A stretch of DNA of 64,000 bases from Paraburkholderia monticola (GCF_001580545.1 NZ_LRBG01000011.1:62001-126000); one strand, 5' to 3'. Numbered from the stretch's first letter, positions 25,662 to 34,625 are shown. The notes: generated by a model from the sequence alone, not told the origin. A program made the numbers and translations.

Positions 25662-25690
25662 AAAAAGGTCCGCTTAGGCGGACCTTTTTG
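25662..25690. terminator. Bidirectional intrinsic terminator, uppP/trmB
   Basis: GGTCCGC (25667-25673), loop TTAG, GCGGACC (25678-25684), flanked by A-runs on the left and T5 on the right, so it can stop both the uppP and the trmB transcripts. Confidence 0.92.
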
Positions 25691-25711
25691 CTGGCTGACT
25701 GTTTCGTCGAG

Positions 25712-26521
25712 TTACGCGGGGTCGCGTTTGCGGAACACCAGGTCCCACACGCCGTGGCCGAGGCGCAGACCGCGTCGCTCGAACTTGGTGACCGGACGAT
25801 AGTCGGGCCGCGGTGCATAGGCATCGGCGGTGTTCTCGAGCAGCGGGTCGGCGCCGAGCACGTCGAGCATCTGTTCGGCGTAGTTCTGCCAGTCGGTCGC
25901 GCAATGCAGATACGCGCCCGGCTTCAGGCGCGACACGAGCAGCGCGACGAACTTCGGCTGGATCAGCCGGCGCTTGTGATGACGTGCCTTATGCCACGGG
26001 TCGGGGAAGAAGATGTGCACGCCGTCGAGGCTGTCGGGCGCAATCATGTGCTCGAGCACTTCGACCGCGTCGTGCTGGATGATGCGGATGTTCGTCAGCG
26101 TCTGCTCGCCGATCAGCTTCAGCAGCGCGCCGACGCCGGGCTCGTGGACTTCGACGCCGAGGAAGTCGTCGTCGCTACGGTGCGCGGCGATCTCCGCCGT
26201 GGTCGCGCCCATGCCGAAGCCGATCTCGAGTATGCGCGGTGCCTGCCGGCCGAACACGCCGGTCCAGTCGGGCTGCTGCGGCGCGTAGGGCACGACGAAA
26301 CGCGGGCCGAGCTCGTCGAGCGCGCGGCGCTGGCCCGTCGACACGCGACCCGCGCGTGTGACGAAGCTGCGGATGCGGCGGTGATACAGCGTATCCGCCG
26401 ATGTCGCGTCTGGCGTGCCTTCGACGTGGTCCGTCTCATTGCCGGTGGGTTGGTCGGCGGATGCGCCGAGCGGTGTCGGGGAGTCGTCCGGCAGGCCGGA
26501 GTCGTTGGGATCGTGGATCAT
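25712..26521 (-). CDS. trmB: tRNA (guanine-N7)-methyltransferase
   Basis: A 269-residue SAM-dependent enzyme that makes m7G46 in the tRNA variable loop. SAM motif is [16 protein letters not shown]; the TrmB signature is [20 protein letters not shown], and [14 protein letters not shown] follows. It has an N-terminal extension of about 40 acidic, Pro/Thr-rich residues not seen in E. coli TrmB. A later start is possible, but the next Met is well inside the conserved domain. Confidence 0.95.
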   Translation of the reverse strand: MIHDPNDSGLPDDSPTPLGASADQPTGNETDHVEGTPDATSADTLYHRRIRSFVTRAGRVSTGQRRALDELGPRFVVPYAPQQPDWTGVFGRQAPRILEIGFGMGATTAEIAAHRSDDDFLGVEVHEPGVGALLKLIGEQTLTNIRIIQHDAVEVLEHMIAPDSLDGVHIFFPDPWHKARHHKRRLIQPKFVALLVSRLKPGAYLHCATDWQNYAEQMLDVLGADPLLENTADAYAPRPDYRPVTKFERRGLRLGHGVWDLVFRKRDPA

Positions 26522-26582
26522 CGTCGATGCTGGAAGGGGAGGGGCGCGCGGCTTGCGCGCTGTGCCGGGCCGTCGCCACTAC

Positions 26583-26609
26583 AAAAAAGCCGCCTGCAGG
26601 GAGGCGGCT
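26583..26609 (-). terminator. Intrinsic terminator for tRNA-Gly
   Basis: On the minus strand AGCCGCCT pairs with AGGCGGCT and is followed by TTTTTG, 35 bp beyond the tRNA-Gly 3' end. Confidence 0.88.
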
Positions 26610-26643
26610 CTTGCTGGATTCGGCCGAACCCTCAGCCGGAAAG

Positions 26644-26717
26644 TGGAGCGGGCGATGGGAATCGAACCCACGGCTCTAGCTTGGGAAGCTAGGGTATTAC
26701 CATTATACGACGCCCGC
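26644..26717 (-). tRNA. tRNA-Gly(CCC)
   Basis: The minus strand gives GCGGGCG at the 5' end, pairing with CGCCCGC, then T and an encoded CCA. The anticodon stem CTAGC/GCTAG holds TTCCCAA, giving anticodon CCC for glycine. Length is 74 nt. Confidence 0.95.
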
Positions 26718-26939
26718 AGAACTCGCGATTTTACAGGGCTTTGGGTCGTTTGGGGAGGGGTGAGGCCGGATGCGGCGTCCTGGCGGCGCTTGTTTTGCGT
26801 CGCCGGAGCGAGCCTCACTGGCCTTCAGAGCCGGTCTGCGCCTGCCGTTAACCCGAGTGCCGCCCAACACCGTGCGCTTTCGCAACCGCAAGCCAGCACG
26901 CCCCGGCGCTCCCCATTCCGATCGAGAGACTTTCCCAAG

Positions 26940-28637
26940 ATGCAGTGGTTTTCCAATCTGAAACTGAGCCAGAAGCTGGTCGGCTCGTTGATGCTGTGCG
27001 CGTTCGTGACGGCCATCGTCGGCACGGTCGGCGTGCTGAAGGTGCGCGAAGTCGCGACGATGCAAACCGAGATGTACGACCGCGAATTCGTGCCGGTGCG
27101 CGACGACGGCACCGCCGCGTGGCAGGCGGCTTCGCACTTCCGCCGTCTCTATTCGTACATCCTGAATCCGGAGCCGGCCGGCCGCGCCGATACGGTGCGC
27201 CTGAATCACGGTGGTGAAGCGGCGATCCTCTCGGCGTTCGACTACGAGCGCAAGCACGCGACCACCGACGCGCAGAAGCAGCTGCTAAGCGACTTCGACG
27301 CCGCCTATCCCGCCTATATGAGCTCGGTCGCCAAAGTGATGGCGCTGGCCGACCAGGGCGATCAGACCGGCGCGCTCGCCGAGCTCAAATCGACCACCGA
27401 CCCGCTGCACGTCAAGCTGCGCACGCTGATGATCAAGCTGTCGGACGTGCGCGACGAACTGGCCCGACAGCGCGTCGAAAACGGTGTCGAGATGGTTCGT
27501 TCGGTGACATGGTGGATCGCCAGCTGCGCGGTCGTCGGCGTCGCGATTGCGATCGGCCTCGGGCTGCTGGTGACGCGCGCGGTCGTGCGACAGATCGGCG
27601 GCGAACCGGCCGAAGTCGCGAAGGTCGTCGAGCAGATCGCGAGCGGCGACCTGAGCCAGCGCCTGCACACCGACCTGACCGACGGGCGCAGCATCCTGCG
27701 CGCGGTCGCGCACATGCAGCAGCGTCTCGCGACGACGATCGGCTCGATCCGTGAAAGCGCCGAGTCGGTCAGCATCGCCTCGCAGCAGATCGCGAGCGGC
27801 AACATCGATCTGTCCGCGCGCACCGAAGGGCAGGCCGCTTCGCTCGAGCAGACCGCGGCGAGCATGTCGGAGTTGACGCAGACCGTCAGCCGCAACAGCG
27901 ACAACGCGCGCAACGCGAGTGCGCTCGCGACTCAGGCGGCGCAGGTCGCCAACACCGGCAACACCGCCGTCGAGGGCATGGTGCGGACCATCGGCGAGAT
28001 CAGTGGCAGTTCGACGAAGATCTCGGAGATCACCGGCGTGATCGAGGGCATCGCGTTCCAGACCAATATTCTTGCCTTGAACGCGGCGGTCGAGGCCGCG
28101 CGCGCAGGCGAGCAGGGTCGTGGCTTCGCGGTGGTCGCGAGCGAGGTGCGCAATCTCGCGCAGCGCTCGGCGAGCGCGGCCAAGGAAATCAAGGAGATGA
28201 TCACGACCTCGGCCGCGATCATCGAGGGCGGCACACAGCAGGCGGCCGAAGTCAGCGCGACGATGGCGGATATCAAGGACGCGATTCACCGCGTGTCGGA
28301 TATCGTCGGCGAGATCGCCACGGCCTCCGAGGAGCAGAACCGCAGCATCCACCAGGTCGGCCAGGCCGTCACGCAGATGGACGAGACTACGCAGCAGAAT
28401 GCGGCGCTCGTCGAAGAGGCCGCGGCGGCCGCGCAATCGCTCGAATCGCAGGCGCGCAAGATGAAGGAGACGGTGTCGGTGTTTCGGACAGGCGATAGCC
28501 GGAGTTTCGTTTCACGCGCGCCGACGCCGAAACAGCCGGCGGCAGCGCTTGCGAACAATGCGGCGCAAACGCAGCGGGTGGCCGCGACGCCGAAGCGCGT
28601 GGCCGAAACCGTGGATAGTGACTGGAATACGTTCTAA
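26940..28637 (+). CDS. Methyl-accepting chemotaxis protein
   Basis: A 565-residue chemoreceptor. Transmembrane helix 1 is about residues 13-34, the periplasmic four-helix-bundle (Tar-like) ligand domain runs about 35-188, helix 2 is about 189-213 and HAMP about 211-265. The cytoplasmic hairpin has the invariant tip EGIAFQTNILALNAAVEAAR and flanking heptad segments with Gln/Glu methylation positions. The last residues, DSDWNTF, resemble the NWETF tether for CheR/CheB. ATG 26940 is chosen because the Met-Gln-Trp-Phe start leads straight to helix 1. No chemotaxis genes lie beside it. Ligand unknown. Confidence 0.95.
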   Translation: MQWFSNLKLSQKLVGSLMLCAFVTAIVGTVGVLKVREVATMQTEMYDREFVPVRDDGTAAWQAASHFRRLYSYILNPEPAGRADTVRLNHGGEAAILSAFDYERKHATTDAQKQLLSDFDAAYPAYMSSVAKVMALADQGDQTGALAELKSTTDPLHVKLRTLMIKLSDVRDELARQRVENGVEMVRSVTWWIASCAVVGVAIAIGLGLLVTRAVVRQIGGEPAEVAKVVEQIASGDLSQRLHTDLTDGRSILRAVAHMQQRLATTIGSIRESAESVSIASQQIASGNIDLSARTEGQAASLEQTAASMSELTQTVSRNSDNARNASALATQAAQVANTGNTAVEGMVRTIGEISGSSTKISEITGVIEGIAFQTNILALNAAVEAARAGEQGRGFAVVASEVRNLAQRSASAAKEIKEMITTSAAIIEGGTQQAAEVSATMADIKDAIHRVSDIVGEIATASEEQNRSIHQVGQAVTQMDETTQQNAALVEEAAAAAQSLESQARKMKETVSVFRTGDSRSFVSRAPTPKQPAAALANNAAQTQRVAATPKRVAETVDSDWNTF

Positions 28638-29176
28638 GTACAGCCTAGGGGACCTAGGCGTTGCGGGATCGAATCGCGCTGAAGTTCAATTTGAATTTCA
28701 GCGCCGCGAGTCTGCGATGCTGCTGCGTGTGCCGGATCCCTTTTTTGCGTCCGTGAATTAGAACGGTCGTAGACGTAGAGCGCGTCATTTCCCGCGAATT
28801 CTTCGATGCCGTAACGCGTGCGAGCGATGTCCCACGCCGCGCAAATCTACTTGCGTTCATTACGCTTCAGGCATCGTTCAGGCACCCATGAGGTCGCCGA
28901 TTCATTGAATCTCCAGCGCAATTTCCGATGTCGCATCGGCTCGCCCTTAGCGAATTCAATTCATTACGCATAAAAATAATGAGCGTTCGCGCCATTCATT
29001 AAAAAATCGCGAATGAAAACTAAAGACACGTGAAAGCGTGCCGTATACATCTTTGCGTCATTTCAAAATGTTGCAAAAGCTTAATTAGCGTGTGACGCGA
29101 AAAACATCGAGGTTTAATCCCAACTAACGGCATGGAAGGGCGGCCCTGATCGACCGCACTCGCCGCAAAAAGAAAA
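28638..29176. other. AT-rich, gene-free stretch before the lipoprotein gene
   Basis: 539 bp without a convincing gene. It contains a 29-bp near-perfect palindrome at 28676-28704, and from about 28860 the composition turns clearly AT-rich (for example ATGCGTAATGAATT-type tracts and AAAAATAATGAGC), unlike the flanking genes. No clear promoter could be fixed. Such composition often marks xenogeneic-silencer targets or recent insertion. Confidence 0.5.
28676..28704. repeat. 29-bp near-perfect palindrome after the chemoreceptor gene
   Basis: Arms GCGCTGAA and TTCAGCGC enclose TTCAA/TTGAA, giving nested pairing with one G-T position. It lies 39 bp after the chemoreceptor stop. No T-run follows, so it could be a transcript-stabilising hairpin or a protein site. 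Confidence 0.6.
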
Positions 29177-30064
29177 ATGAACATGAAAATCAAAGCTACG
29201 TTGACGCTATCCCTGCTTGCTTCGCTGGTTCTGACGGCTTGCGGCGGGGGCGGGGGCTCCGATCCAGCGCCGACTTCGTCGAGCAATGCGTCGGCACCGT
29301 CGACGGCAAGCTCTCCCACCGGCGCCAGTTCGCCCGCCGGCGCTTCGACGCCCGCTGTCAGCGGCGAACAACTGCCGAGTCTGACAAGTCCGCAGGCCGG
29401 CTCGACCGCCGCGACCGGCAATGGCCTGGAAGGTATCTGGACGACGCCGTCCGGCGTCAGTATGACGAACGGGTTCATCGATCCGCAGGGCAACCTTTCC
29501 AGCCTGAATTCGGTCGGCGGATTCGGGGTGTCGGAATTCTTCGGCGTGCTCGCTGGCACGGCGCCGAACTGGACGCTGACGTCGGGCACGGCATTCATCA
29601 GCAATGTCTACTATCCGACCACCGCCGGTTCAGGCACGTTCGCCGCGAATCAGACGTTCACCGGCAGCTATACCGACAATGGCAGCACGACCTCGCTGTC
29701 GTGGATCTACGACGCCGCGAATGCGCTCGCGGTGACGCAATCGAGCGTCGCGGGCACGTGGGCGGAAACCGGTTCGTCTCTGACGATCGCCGGCGACGGT
29801 TCGCTGACTGGCAACCTCGGCGGCTGTCAGGTGTCCGGAACGCTGCTGCTCACGACGCCGTCGTCGAGCAAGAATCTCTATACGCTGAGCGTTACCGGCA
29901 CGAGCGCAACCTGCACGCTGCAGTCGGGCACGACCTATTCGGGCAATGCCGCGATCAAGTTCCTGCCGATTTCGGGAAGCAGTCTCTACACACGCTCGAT
30001 TTTCTATCTCATCAAGTCCGCGGATAACGCGACGCTCGCCTACGGACAGCTGAAGCCGCAATAA
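29177..30064 (+). CDS. Surface/periplasmic lipoprotein with Ser-rich linker
   Basis: A 295-residue lipoprotein. Signal and lipobox are clear (SLLASLVLTACGGGG, Cys at about 22), followed by a Gly run and a Ser/Thr/Ala/Pro-rich linker to about residue 75. The remainder is rich in Gly, Thr and Ser with short strands (EGIWTTPSGVSMTNGFIDPQG; VAGTWAETGSSLTIAGDG) and looks like a small beta-barrel of the lipocalin-like kind; I do not recognise a named family. ATG 29183 is an alternative start. The upstream region is AT-rich. Confidence 0.85.
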   Translation: MNMKIKATLTLSLLASLVLTACGGGGGSDPAPTSSSNASAPSTASSPTGASSPAGASTPAVSGEQLPSLTSPQAGSTAATGNGLEGIWTTPSGVSMTNGFIDPQGNLSSLNSVGGFGVSEFFGVLAGTAPNWTLTSGTAFISNVYYPTTAGSGTFAANQTFTGSYTDNGSTTSLSWIYDAANALAVTQSSVAGTWAETGSSLTIAGDGSLTGNLGGCQVSGTLLLTTPSSSKNLYTLSVTGTSATCTLQSGTTYSGNAAIKFLPISGSSLYTRSIFYLIKSADNATLAYGQLKPQ

Positions 30065-30091
30065 GCGGAGTCGGCGCAGTGGCGCACGCAG

Positions 30092-30124
30092 CCGGCCGCC
30101 GCACCTGCATGCGGTGGCGGCCGG
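30092..30124 (+). terminator. Strong GC hairpin after the lipoprotein gene
   Basis: CCGGCCGCCGCA pairs with TGCGGTGGCGGCCGG with a 3-nt bulge, 27 bp after the stop. No T-run follows, so it is a possible but unproven terminator. Confidence 0.4.
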
Positions 30125-30204
30125 TTGCCTGATTGGGTATCGAGGATAGGGGAGGGGCGGCGGGTGCTTATTCGAGGAACCGGAAAGGCCTCGGCGCCGC
30201 GCCT

Positions 30205-30768
30205 TCAGATCACAAAATAAGTCAGCTGAACCGCCGCGCGCGTGACGACCATCTGCAGCACCTGCACGATCACGAACAGCAGGATCGGCGACAGATCGAT
30301 GCCGCCGAATTTCGGCAGCACGCGACGCAGCGGATTCAGAAACGGTGCGGTCAGCTGATAGAGAATCGGCATCGCCGGCGAACGCGGATTGAGCCACGAC
30401 AGCAGCGCCATCAGGATCGTCATCCAGATGATCAGGTTGAGCGCCCATTTGATCGCGGTGAGCACCGCGACGATCAGCAGCGTCGGCACCAGCGTGAGCG
30501 GATCGGCGCCGGTGAGCACGACCATCAGGACGACGTAGATGATCGCGGCGATCAGCGTCGCGACCACGCTCGCCCAGTCGATGTTGCGCGTGCTCGGCAG
30601 GATGCGTCGTAGCGGCAGCACGAGCCAGTTGGTCGCCTGCAACACGGCGTTCGAGACCGGGTTGTACGGCGGCAGGCGAACGACTTGCAGCCATGCGCGC
30701 AACAGCAGCGCCGCGCCGAACAGCGTGAAAATGGTATTGAGCAGAAAACGGGCGATATCGCCAAACAT
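30205..30768 (-). CDS. YggT family membrane protein
   Basis: A 187-residue membrane protein with two YGGT units. Each has a helix pair and the conserved loop seen as RLPPYNPVSNAVLQATNWLVLPLRRILP and LNPRSPAMPILYQLTAPFLNPLRRVLPKFGGIDLSPILLF. AAGGACACGAG precedes the ATG. Relatives are linked with osmotic tolerance and cell division, but biochemical function is unsettled. Confidence 0.92.
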   Translation of the reverse strand: MFGDIARFLLNTIFTLFGAALLLRAWLQVVRLPPYNPVSNAVLQATNWLVLPLRRILPSTRNIDWASVVATLIAAIIYVVLMVVLTGADPLTLVPTLLIVAVLTAIKWALNLIIWMTILMALLSWLNPRSPAMPILYQLTAPFLNPLRRVLPKFGGIDLSPILLFVIVQVLQMVVTRAAVQLTYFVI

Positions 30769-30926
30769 CTCGTGTCCTTATGCTTCTGATGACGGCCGCC
30801 GGCCGGCCGCGGGCTGCCGGCGTCGCCCGATCGGTGCGCGCCGGCGTTGTACCTGAATTGACCCGGTCAGCCACCCGGAGGATCGACGTCATTGCGCGCC
30901 GTCGCCCGATGGCTGTCTGTCCGGCA

Positions 30927-31247
30927 TCACACGGAAATCCGGACCTCGCTGATCAGGATCGTGCCGTTGCCGCCGTCGGTGTAGTTCGGAATGTCCGCCA
31001 GCAGTTGTTCGGACGCGGGCTTGAATACTTTATAGAAGTCGTCCGCGCTGTCGAACAGGAAATGACCCGCGGCCACGTACGGCGGCGGCGTGCCGGGCGG
31101 GCCGGCGTTCAGACCCGCGTCGACCGACCAGCCCTTTAACGCCGACCCGAACAGCTTCGCCGCGAGCGGCATATGGGTCGCGCAGTAGTAGTCCATGTCG
31201 AAGCGGCCGTTTTCCCGATACGGATAGAGGATGCTGACCTTGATCAT
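30927..31247 (-). CDS. EthD family protein
   Basis: A 106-residue dimeric ferredoxin-fold protein of the EthD group. MIKVSILYPYRENGRFDMDYYCATHMPLAAKLFG is the conserved opening, with the His of the ATHMPL motif. Start ATG 31247 is chosen on family grounds. EthD proteins accompany ether- and polyketide-degrading pathways, but stand-alone copies such as this one are common and unassigned. Confidence 0.88.
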   Translation of the reverse strand: MIKVSILYPYRENGRFDMDYYCATHMPLAAKLFGSALKGWSVDAGLNAGPPGTPPPYVAAGHFLFDSADDFYKVFKPASEQLLADIPNYTDGGNGTILISEVRISV

Positions 31248-31343
31248 TATGGGTTCTCGTCTGTTGATCCCGAAGCGCGGCGCGGGTGCTTGCGTGGTTC
31301 GCAAGTGGTACGCCTCGCGCGCCGGACGTCACATTATCACGGC

Positions 31344-32279
31344 TTACTTGACGCTTGCACCTGCCGCGGCCTGATTCAGCGAGCGGCCCAGCGATTCTTC
31401 CACAGCTTCGGAGATCGCTTCAATCGTCGCCGGGGGCGTGGCACGGCGTTGGGCGAGGTTGACCGCGCGGCGCGTCAGCAGACCGTACAGCGCGGCATGA
31501 TCGCCGCCGAATCCTTCGAGCAGCGCCAACTGCTTTTCCACCACACCCGTATCGCCGCGCGAAACCGGCCCCGCGAGCGCGTTGGGCAGGCCCTTGTCGC
31601 GCGCGGTCTCGATCGTGCCGGCGAGCATCGGTAGCAGCGCGCGCAGCGCGTCGTCTTCGGCGAAGCCGAGCGTGCGCCACAACGCGACGCATTCGGCGAG
31701 GCTGCATAGCGCGAAGCTCGCCGCGTAATGCGCGGCGGCGTGATACAGCATGCGGCCGCCCGGCGGAATCGACAGCGGATGGCAGCGCAACGCGAGCGCG
31801 AGCGCGGTCAGTGTCTCTTTCAGCGCGCCGTCGGCTTCGATCGTCACCGAGCAGCCGGCGATGCGCTCGAGATCGGCGAGCTCGCCGCTAAACAGATAGA
31901 GTGGATGAAAGCCGCCGATCGCCGCGCCCTGAGCGCGCGCCGGCGCGAGCTGCTCGACCGGCGATGCGCCGCTGCAGTGCACGAGGGCCTGACCGTGGTG
32001 GCTTGCCGCGTTGCCTCCAAACCGGAGTGTGTGCGCTGTCGTACCGATGCTGTCATCGGGAACGGCTAAAAAAACGATATCGGCGGCTTCGACGACCTGT
32101 TGTGGATCATCGCAGGCCGCACAGTGTTCGATCTGGCTGGCGAGCCGGCGCGCGGAAGCGGCCGAGCGGCTCGCCACAGCGGTGACCGGATAGCCGGCGC
32201 GCGCAAACGCGAGCGCGAGACATCGCGCGAGCCGCCCCGCGCCGATGAAGCCGATGCGCGGCAAAGAAGACTGGGACAT
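31344..32279 (-). CDS. Rossmann-like/DUF2520 oxidoreductase-like protein
   Basis: A 311-residue protein with an N-terminal Rossmann domain (PRIGFIGAGRLARCLALAFARAGYPVTAVASRS, residues 8-40), the segment ADIVFLAVPDDSI, then a helical DUF2520 domain (GGFHPLYLFSG..., AAAHYAASFALCSLAE, GPVSRGDTGVV). It is similar in plan to pyrroline-5-carboxylate reductases and 6-phosphogluconate dehydrogenases. ATG 32279 has GGAG upstream; the open frame before it lacks support. Cofactor is probably NADP; substrate unknown. Confidence 0.9.
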   Translation of the reverse strand: MSQSSLPRIGFIGAGRLARCLALAFARAGYPVTAVASRSAASARRLASQIEHCAACDDPQQVVEAADIVFLAVPDDSIGTTAHTLRFGGNAASHHGQALVHCSGASPVEQLAPARAQGAAIGGFHPLYLFSGELADLERIAGCSVTIEADGALKETLTALALALRCHPLSIPPGGRMLYHAAAHYAASFALCSLAECVALWRTLGFAEDDALRALLPMLAGTIETARDKGLPNALAGPVSRGDTGVVEKQLALLEGFGGDHAALYGLLTRRAVNLAQRRATPPATIEAISEAVEESLGRSLNQAAAGASVK

Positions 32280-32562
32280 GGTCGCCTGCTCCGGACGGAT
32301 CGTGTGAACGGGAAAGCAGCAGTATCGCGCATCCCGCGAACCGTGGGCGCGATCCGGCCCCTTGCAGGGTCGGACAGCTGTCGTCGGATGAGTTTGCGGT
32401 CGATATACCACCCGCGGTTGGTCATCGGGCGGCGCGACGCCGGTGGGTGCGAAAACTGTTCACAATCGTCGGTGTCAGGATCAGTGGTCGAATGAGCGGA
32501 TTGTGTAGTTGCGGTTCCAACGTCGTTACTTCGTTTTCAGGCAGAAACTCGGGAGGGTCGAG

Positions 32563-32724
32563 ATGAGTATTTTTTCTTACCGAAAGCACCTGCGATTCCT
32601 GACGCACGCCCAGCGCCGCCGCTGGTGGGATCAGAAAAAGCGCCTGACGCCGCGCGTGCGGATCAGCGGCGCCTACGTGCCGCCGAACGTGTCCCGCGAA
32701 TTCGTGTACGTGAAGGTCGGCTAG
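32563..32724 (+). CDS. Small basic protein (53 residues)
   Basis: A 53-residue basic protein (MSIFSYRKHLRFLTHAQRRRWWDQ...) with many Arg/Lys and a Trp pair. GGGAGGG 5 bp before the ATG is an excellent ribosome site, and a strong intrinsic terminator follows 22 bp after the stop, so it is likely a real monocistronic gene. I do not recognise a family. The charge suggests nucleic-acid or ribosome binding, but nothing proves it. Confidence 0.7.
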   Translation: MSIFSYRKHLRFLTHAQRRRWWDQKKRLTPRVRISGAYVPPNVSREFVYVKVG

Positions 32725-32746
32725 ACGCACGATCTTCACAGGCGAG

Positions 32747-32783
32747 AAATGCCCGGTTCGAAGCAATTCGCCGGGCATTTTTC
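32747..32783 (+). terminator. Intrinsic terminator after the 53-residue gene
   Basis: AAATGCCCGG (32747-32756) pairs with CCGGGCATTT (32771-32780) and T's follow, ending the small-gene transcript. Confidence 0.88.
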
Positions 32784-33110
32784 ATTGGGAAATTCCTTCC
32801 GGCTGTCAGGATTGAAGCGAATTTGTAATTAAAGATTACCGATTCGCGAACTCCCACGCGCGCGCTCGATCAGACATATGACGCGCGCCTCGACGGTCGC
32901 GCGCAAACCCTTGATTCCCGGCCCATTTCACCCACGTCGCGGCGGCGCGTCTGCCCGTGCCCGCGACGCTCGGCAAAACGCCTGCGCTCGCTCATTGCAA
33001 TTTGCAACAAATGCGAACAGTTCGGCCGGGGCTTTTTAGATAGATTGACTCAACAGCATGCGAGGCATGCGCAGTCGGCGACCTTGGTTGGGCGCGCTAG
33101 GAGAATAGAA
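32784..33110. other. Intergenic region before the Tyr/Pro-rich secreted protein
   Basis: 327 bp. The first part is AT-rich after the terminator (TTGTAATTAAAGATTACCG), the middle is GC-rich, and the last 110 bp contain TTGCAATTTGCAACAAATGCG and a T-run, likely the promoter region of the downstream gene. No gene seen. Confidence 0.4.
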
Positions 33111-33413
33111 GTGAAAAAGATCGTTCCGTTTGTCGTTGCAGCCGGACTCGGCCTGGGGCTCGCCGGGGCTGCTCAGGCACATGTCTCTGTCGGTATCGGC
33201 ATTGGGGTGCCGGTCGCGCCGGCTTATCCGGTCTATGCGGCGCCGCCGCCGGTCTATTACGCGCCGCCGCCTCCGCCCGTGTATGCGCCTCCGGTCGTGG
33301 TCGCGCCGGCTCCCGTGGTGGTCGGCGGCTACTACGGGTATGGCCGCCCGTACTATCGTGGCTACTACCACGGCTATCGCGGCTACTACGGACATCCTTA
33401 CTATCGTCACTAA
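33111..33413 (+). CDS. Secreted Pro/Tyr/Gly-rich small protein
   Basis: A 100-residue exported protein. The start is GTG 33111 with AGGAGA 7 bp upstream. The signal peptide is VKKIVPFVVAAGLGLGLAGAAQA, cleaved before HVSVG. The mature part is low complexity: Pro-rich (APPPVYYAPPPPPVYAPP) then Gly/Tyr/Arg/His-rich (GYYGYGRPYYRGYYHGYRGYYGH). Such proteins are common in Burkholderia genomes and are annotated only by composition. It probably acts in the periplasm or on the surface. Confidence 0.85.
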   Translation: MKKIVPFVVAAGLGLGLAGAAQAHVSVGIGIGVPVAPAYPVYAAPPPVYYAPPPPPVYAPPVVVAPAPVVVGGYYGYGRPYYRGYYHGYRGYYGHPYYRH

Positions 33414-33420
33414 ACGGGGG

Positions 33421-33437
33421 CGCGCATAAGATGCGCG
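33421..33437 (+). repeat. Perfect small hairpin after the secreted protein gene
   Basis: CGCGCAT, loop AAG, ATGCGCG: a perfect 7-bp stem just after the stop and 9 bp before the true terminator. May stabilise the 3' end of the transcript. Confidence 0.6.
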
Positions 33438-33445
33438 GGTAGGTC

Positions 33446-33489
33446 GACGGCGTAACGCCGGCTCATGCCGGGTTACGCCGTCTTTATTT
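33446..33489 (+). terminator. Long intrinsic terminator
   Basis: GACGGCGTAAC pairs with GTTACGCCGTC and an inner GCCGGC/GCCGG stem completes a long hairpin, followed by TTTATTT. Confidence 0.88.
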
Positions 33490-33587
33490 GTGCGGCCGGT
33501 TTCGCGCCTTCGCGCAAGCGTCGTTCCAAAGCATCGGCGAAGCTGGGAGAATGATCGCTTCGCCACCGCCTTAGGAGAGTTTCGCCG

Positions 33588-34553
33588 ATGCAAGCGCTTC
33601 CCGCTCCCACCTTCGATGACGTCCTCGACGCCGCCGCGCGTCTCGAGGGCGTCGCGCACCGCACCCCCGTTCTGACGTCGAGCACGTTCAACGAGCGCAC
33701 TGGCGCGTCGGTGTTCTTCAAGTGCGAAAACTTCCAGCGCATGGGCGCGTTCAAGTTCCGCGGCGCGTACAACGCGATTTCGCATTTCGACGCGGAGCAG
33801 CGCAAGGCGGGCGTGCTGACCTATTCGTCGGGCAATCACGCGCAGGCGATCGCGCTGTCGGCGCGGCTCGCCGGCATTCACGCAACGATCGTGATGCCGC
33901 ACGACGCGCCCGAGGCCAAGGTCGCCGCGACCAAAGGCTACGGCGGCGAAGTGATCACCTACGACCGCTACAAGGAAAATCGCGAGGAAATCGGCCGCCG
34001 GCTCGCCGAAGAGCGTGGCATGACGCTGATCCCCCCGTACGACCATCCGCACGTGATCGCCGGGCAAGGCACCGCGGTCAAGGAGCTGATCGACGAAACC
34101 GGCCCGCTCGACATGCTGTTCGTGTGCCTCGGCGGCGGCGGCTTGATTAGCGGCAGCGCGTTGTCGGCGGCCGCGCTGAGCCCGGCTTGCACGGTGATCG
34201 GTATCGAGCCTGAAGCGGGCAACGACGGCCAGCAGTCGCTCGCGCGCGGCGAGATCGTGCATATCGCGGCGCCGCACACGATCGCCGACGGCGCCGCCTC
34301 GACGCATCTGGGCGACTACACGTTCGCGATCATCCGTCAGCTGGTCGCGCGAATCGAAACGGTCAGCGACGCGCAGCTGATCGAGACGATGCGGTTTTTC
34401 GCGCAGCGCATGAAGATCGTCGTCGAACCGACCGGTTGCCTCGCGGCGGCGGCGGTGCTGAACGGCATCGTGCCGGTGAAGGGCAAGCGTGTGGGCGTGG
34501 TGGTGAGTGGCGGCAACGTCGATCTGCCGAAGCTCGCGCAGTTCCTCGCCTGA
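33588..34553 (+). CDS. Threonine dehydratase-like PLP enzyme (serine/threo-3-hydroxyaspartate ammonia-lyase type)
   Basis: A 321-residue fold-type II PLP enzyme. The PLP lysine is Lys56 in MGAFKFRGAYNA, SSGNHAQA follows, and the phosphate loop is LGGGGLISG. There is no C-terminal ACT-like regulatory domain, so it is the short, catabolic/racemase-like type; threo-3-hydroxyaspartate ammonia-lyase and serine racemase have this size. It deaminates a hydroxy-amino acid to a keto acid. The start has TAGGAGAG about 10 bp upstream. A bidirectional terminator follows. Confidence 0.9.
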   Translation: MQALPAPTFDDVLDAAARLEGVAHRTPVLTSSTFNERTGASVFFKCENFQRMGAFKFRGAYNAISHFDAEQRKAGVLTYSSGNHAQAIALSARLAGIHATIVMPHDAPEAKVAATKGYGGEVITYDRYKENREEIGRRLAEERGMTLIPPYDHPHVIAGQGTAVKELIDETGPLDMLFVCLGGGGLISGSALSAAALSPACTVIGIEPEAGNDGQQSLARGEIVHIAAPHTIADGAASTHLGDYTFAIIRQLVARIETVSDAQLIETMRFFAQRMKIVVEPTGCLAAAAVLNGIVPVKGKRVGVVVSGGNVDLPKLAQFLA

Positions 34554-34580
34554 GCGGTTCAAGCCAGGTCGCATGAAGGC

Positions 34581-34608
34581 AAAACGGCTCGCCGAGGCGA
34601 GCCGTTTT
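34581..34608. terminator. Bidirectional intrinsic terminator
   Basis: AAAACGGCTCGCC and GGCGAGCCGTTTT are near-perfect inverted arms between the convergent ammonia-lyase and LysE genes, with A/T runs on both sides. Confidence 0.92.
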
Positions 34609-34625
34609 CTCGTTCGTCAGCCGCT

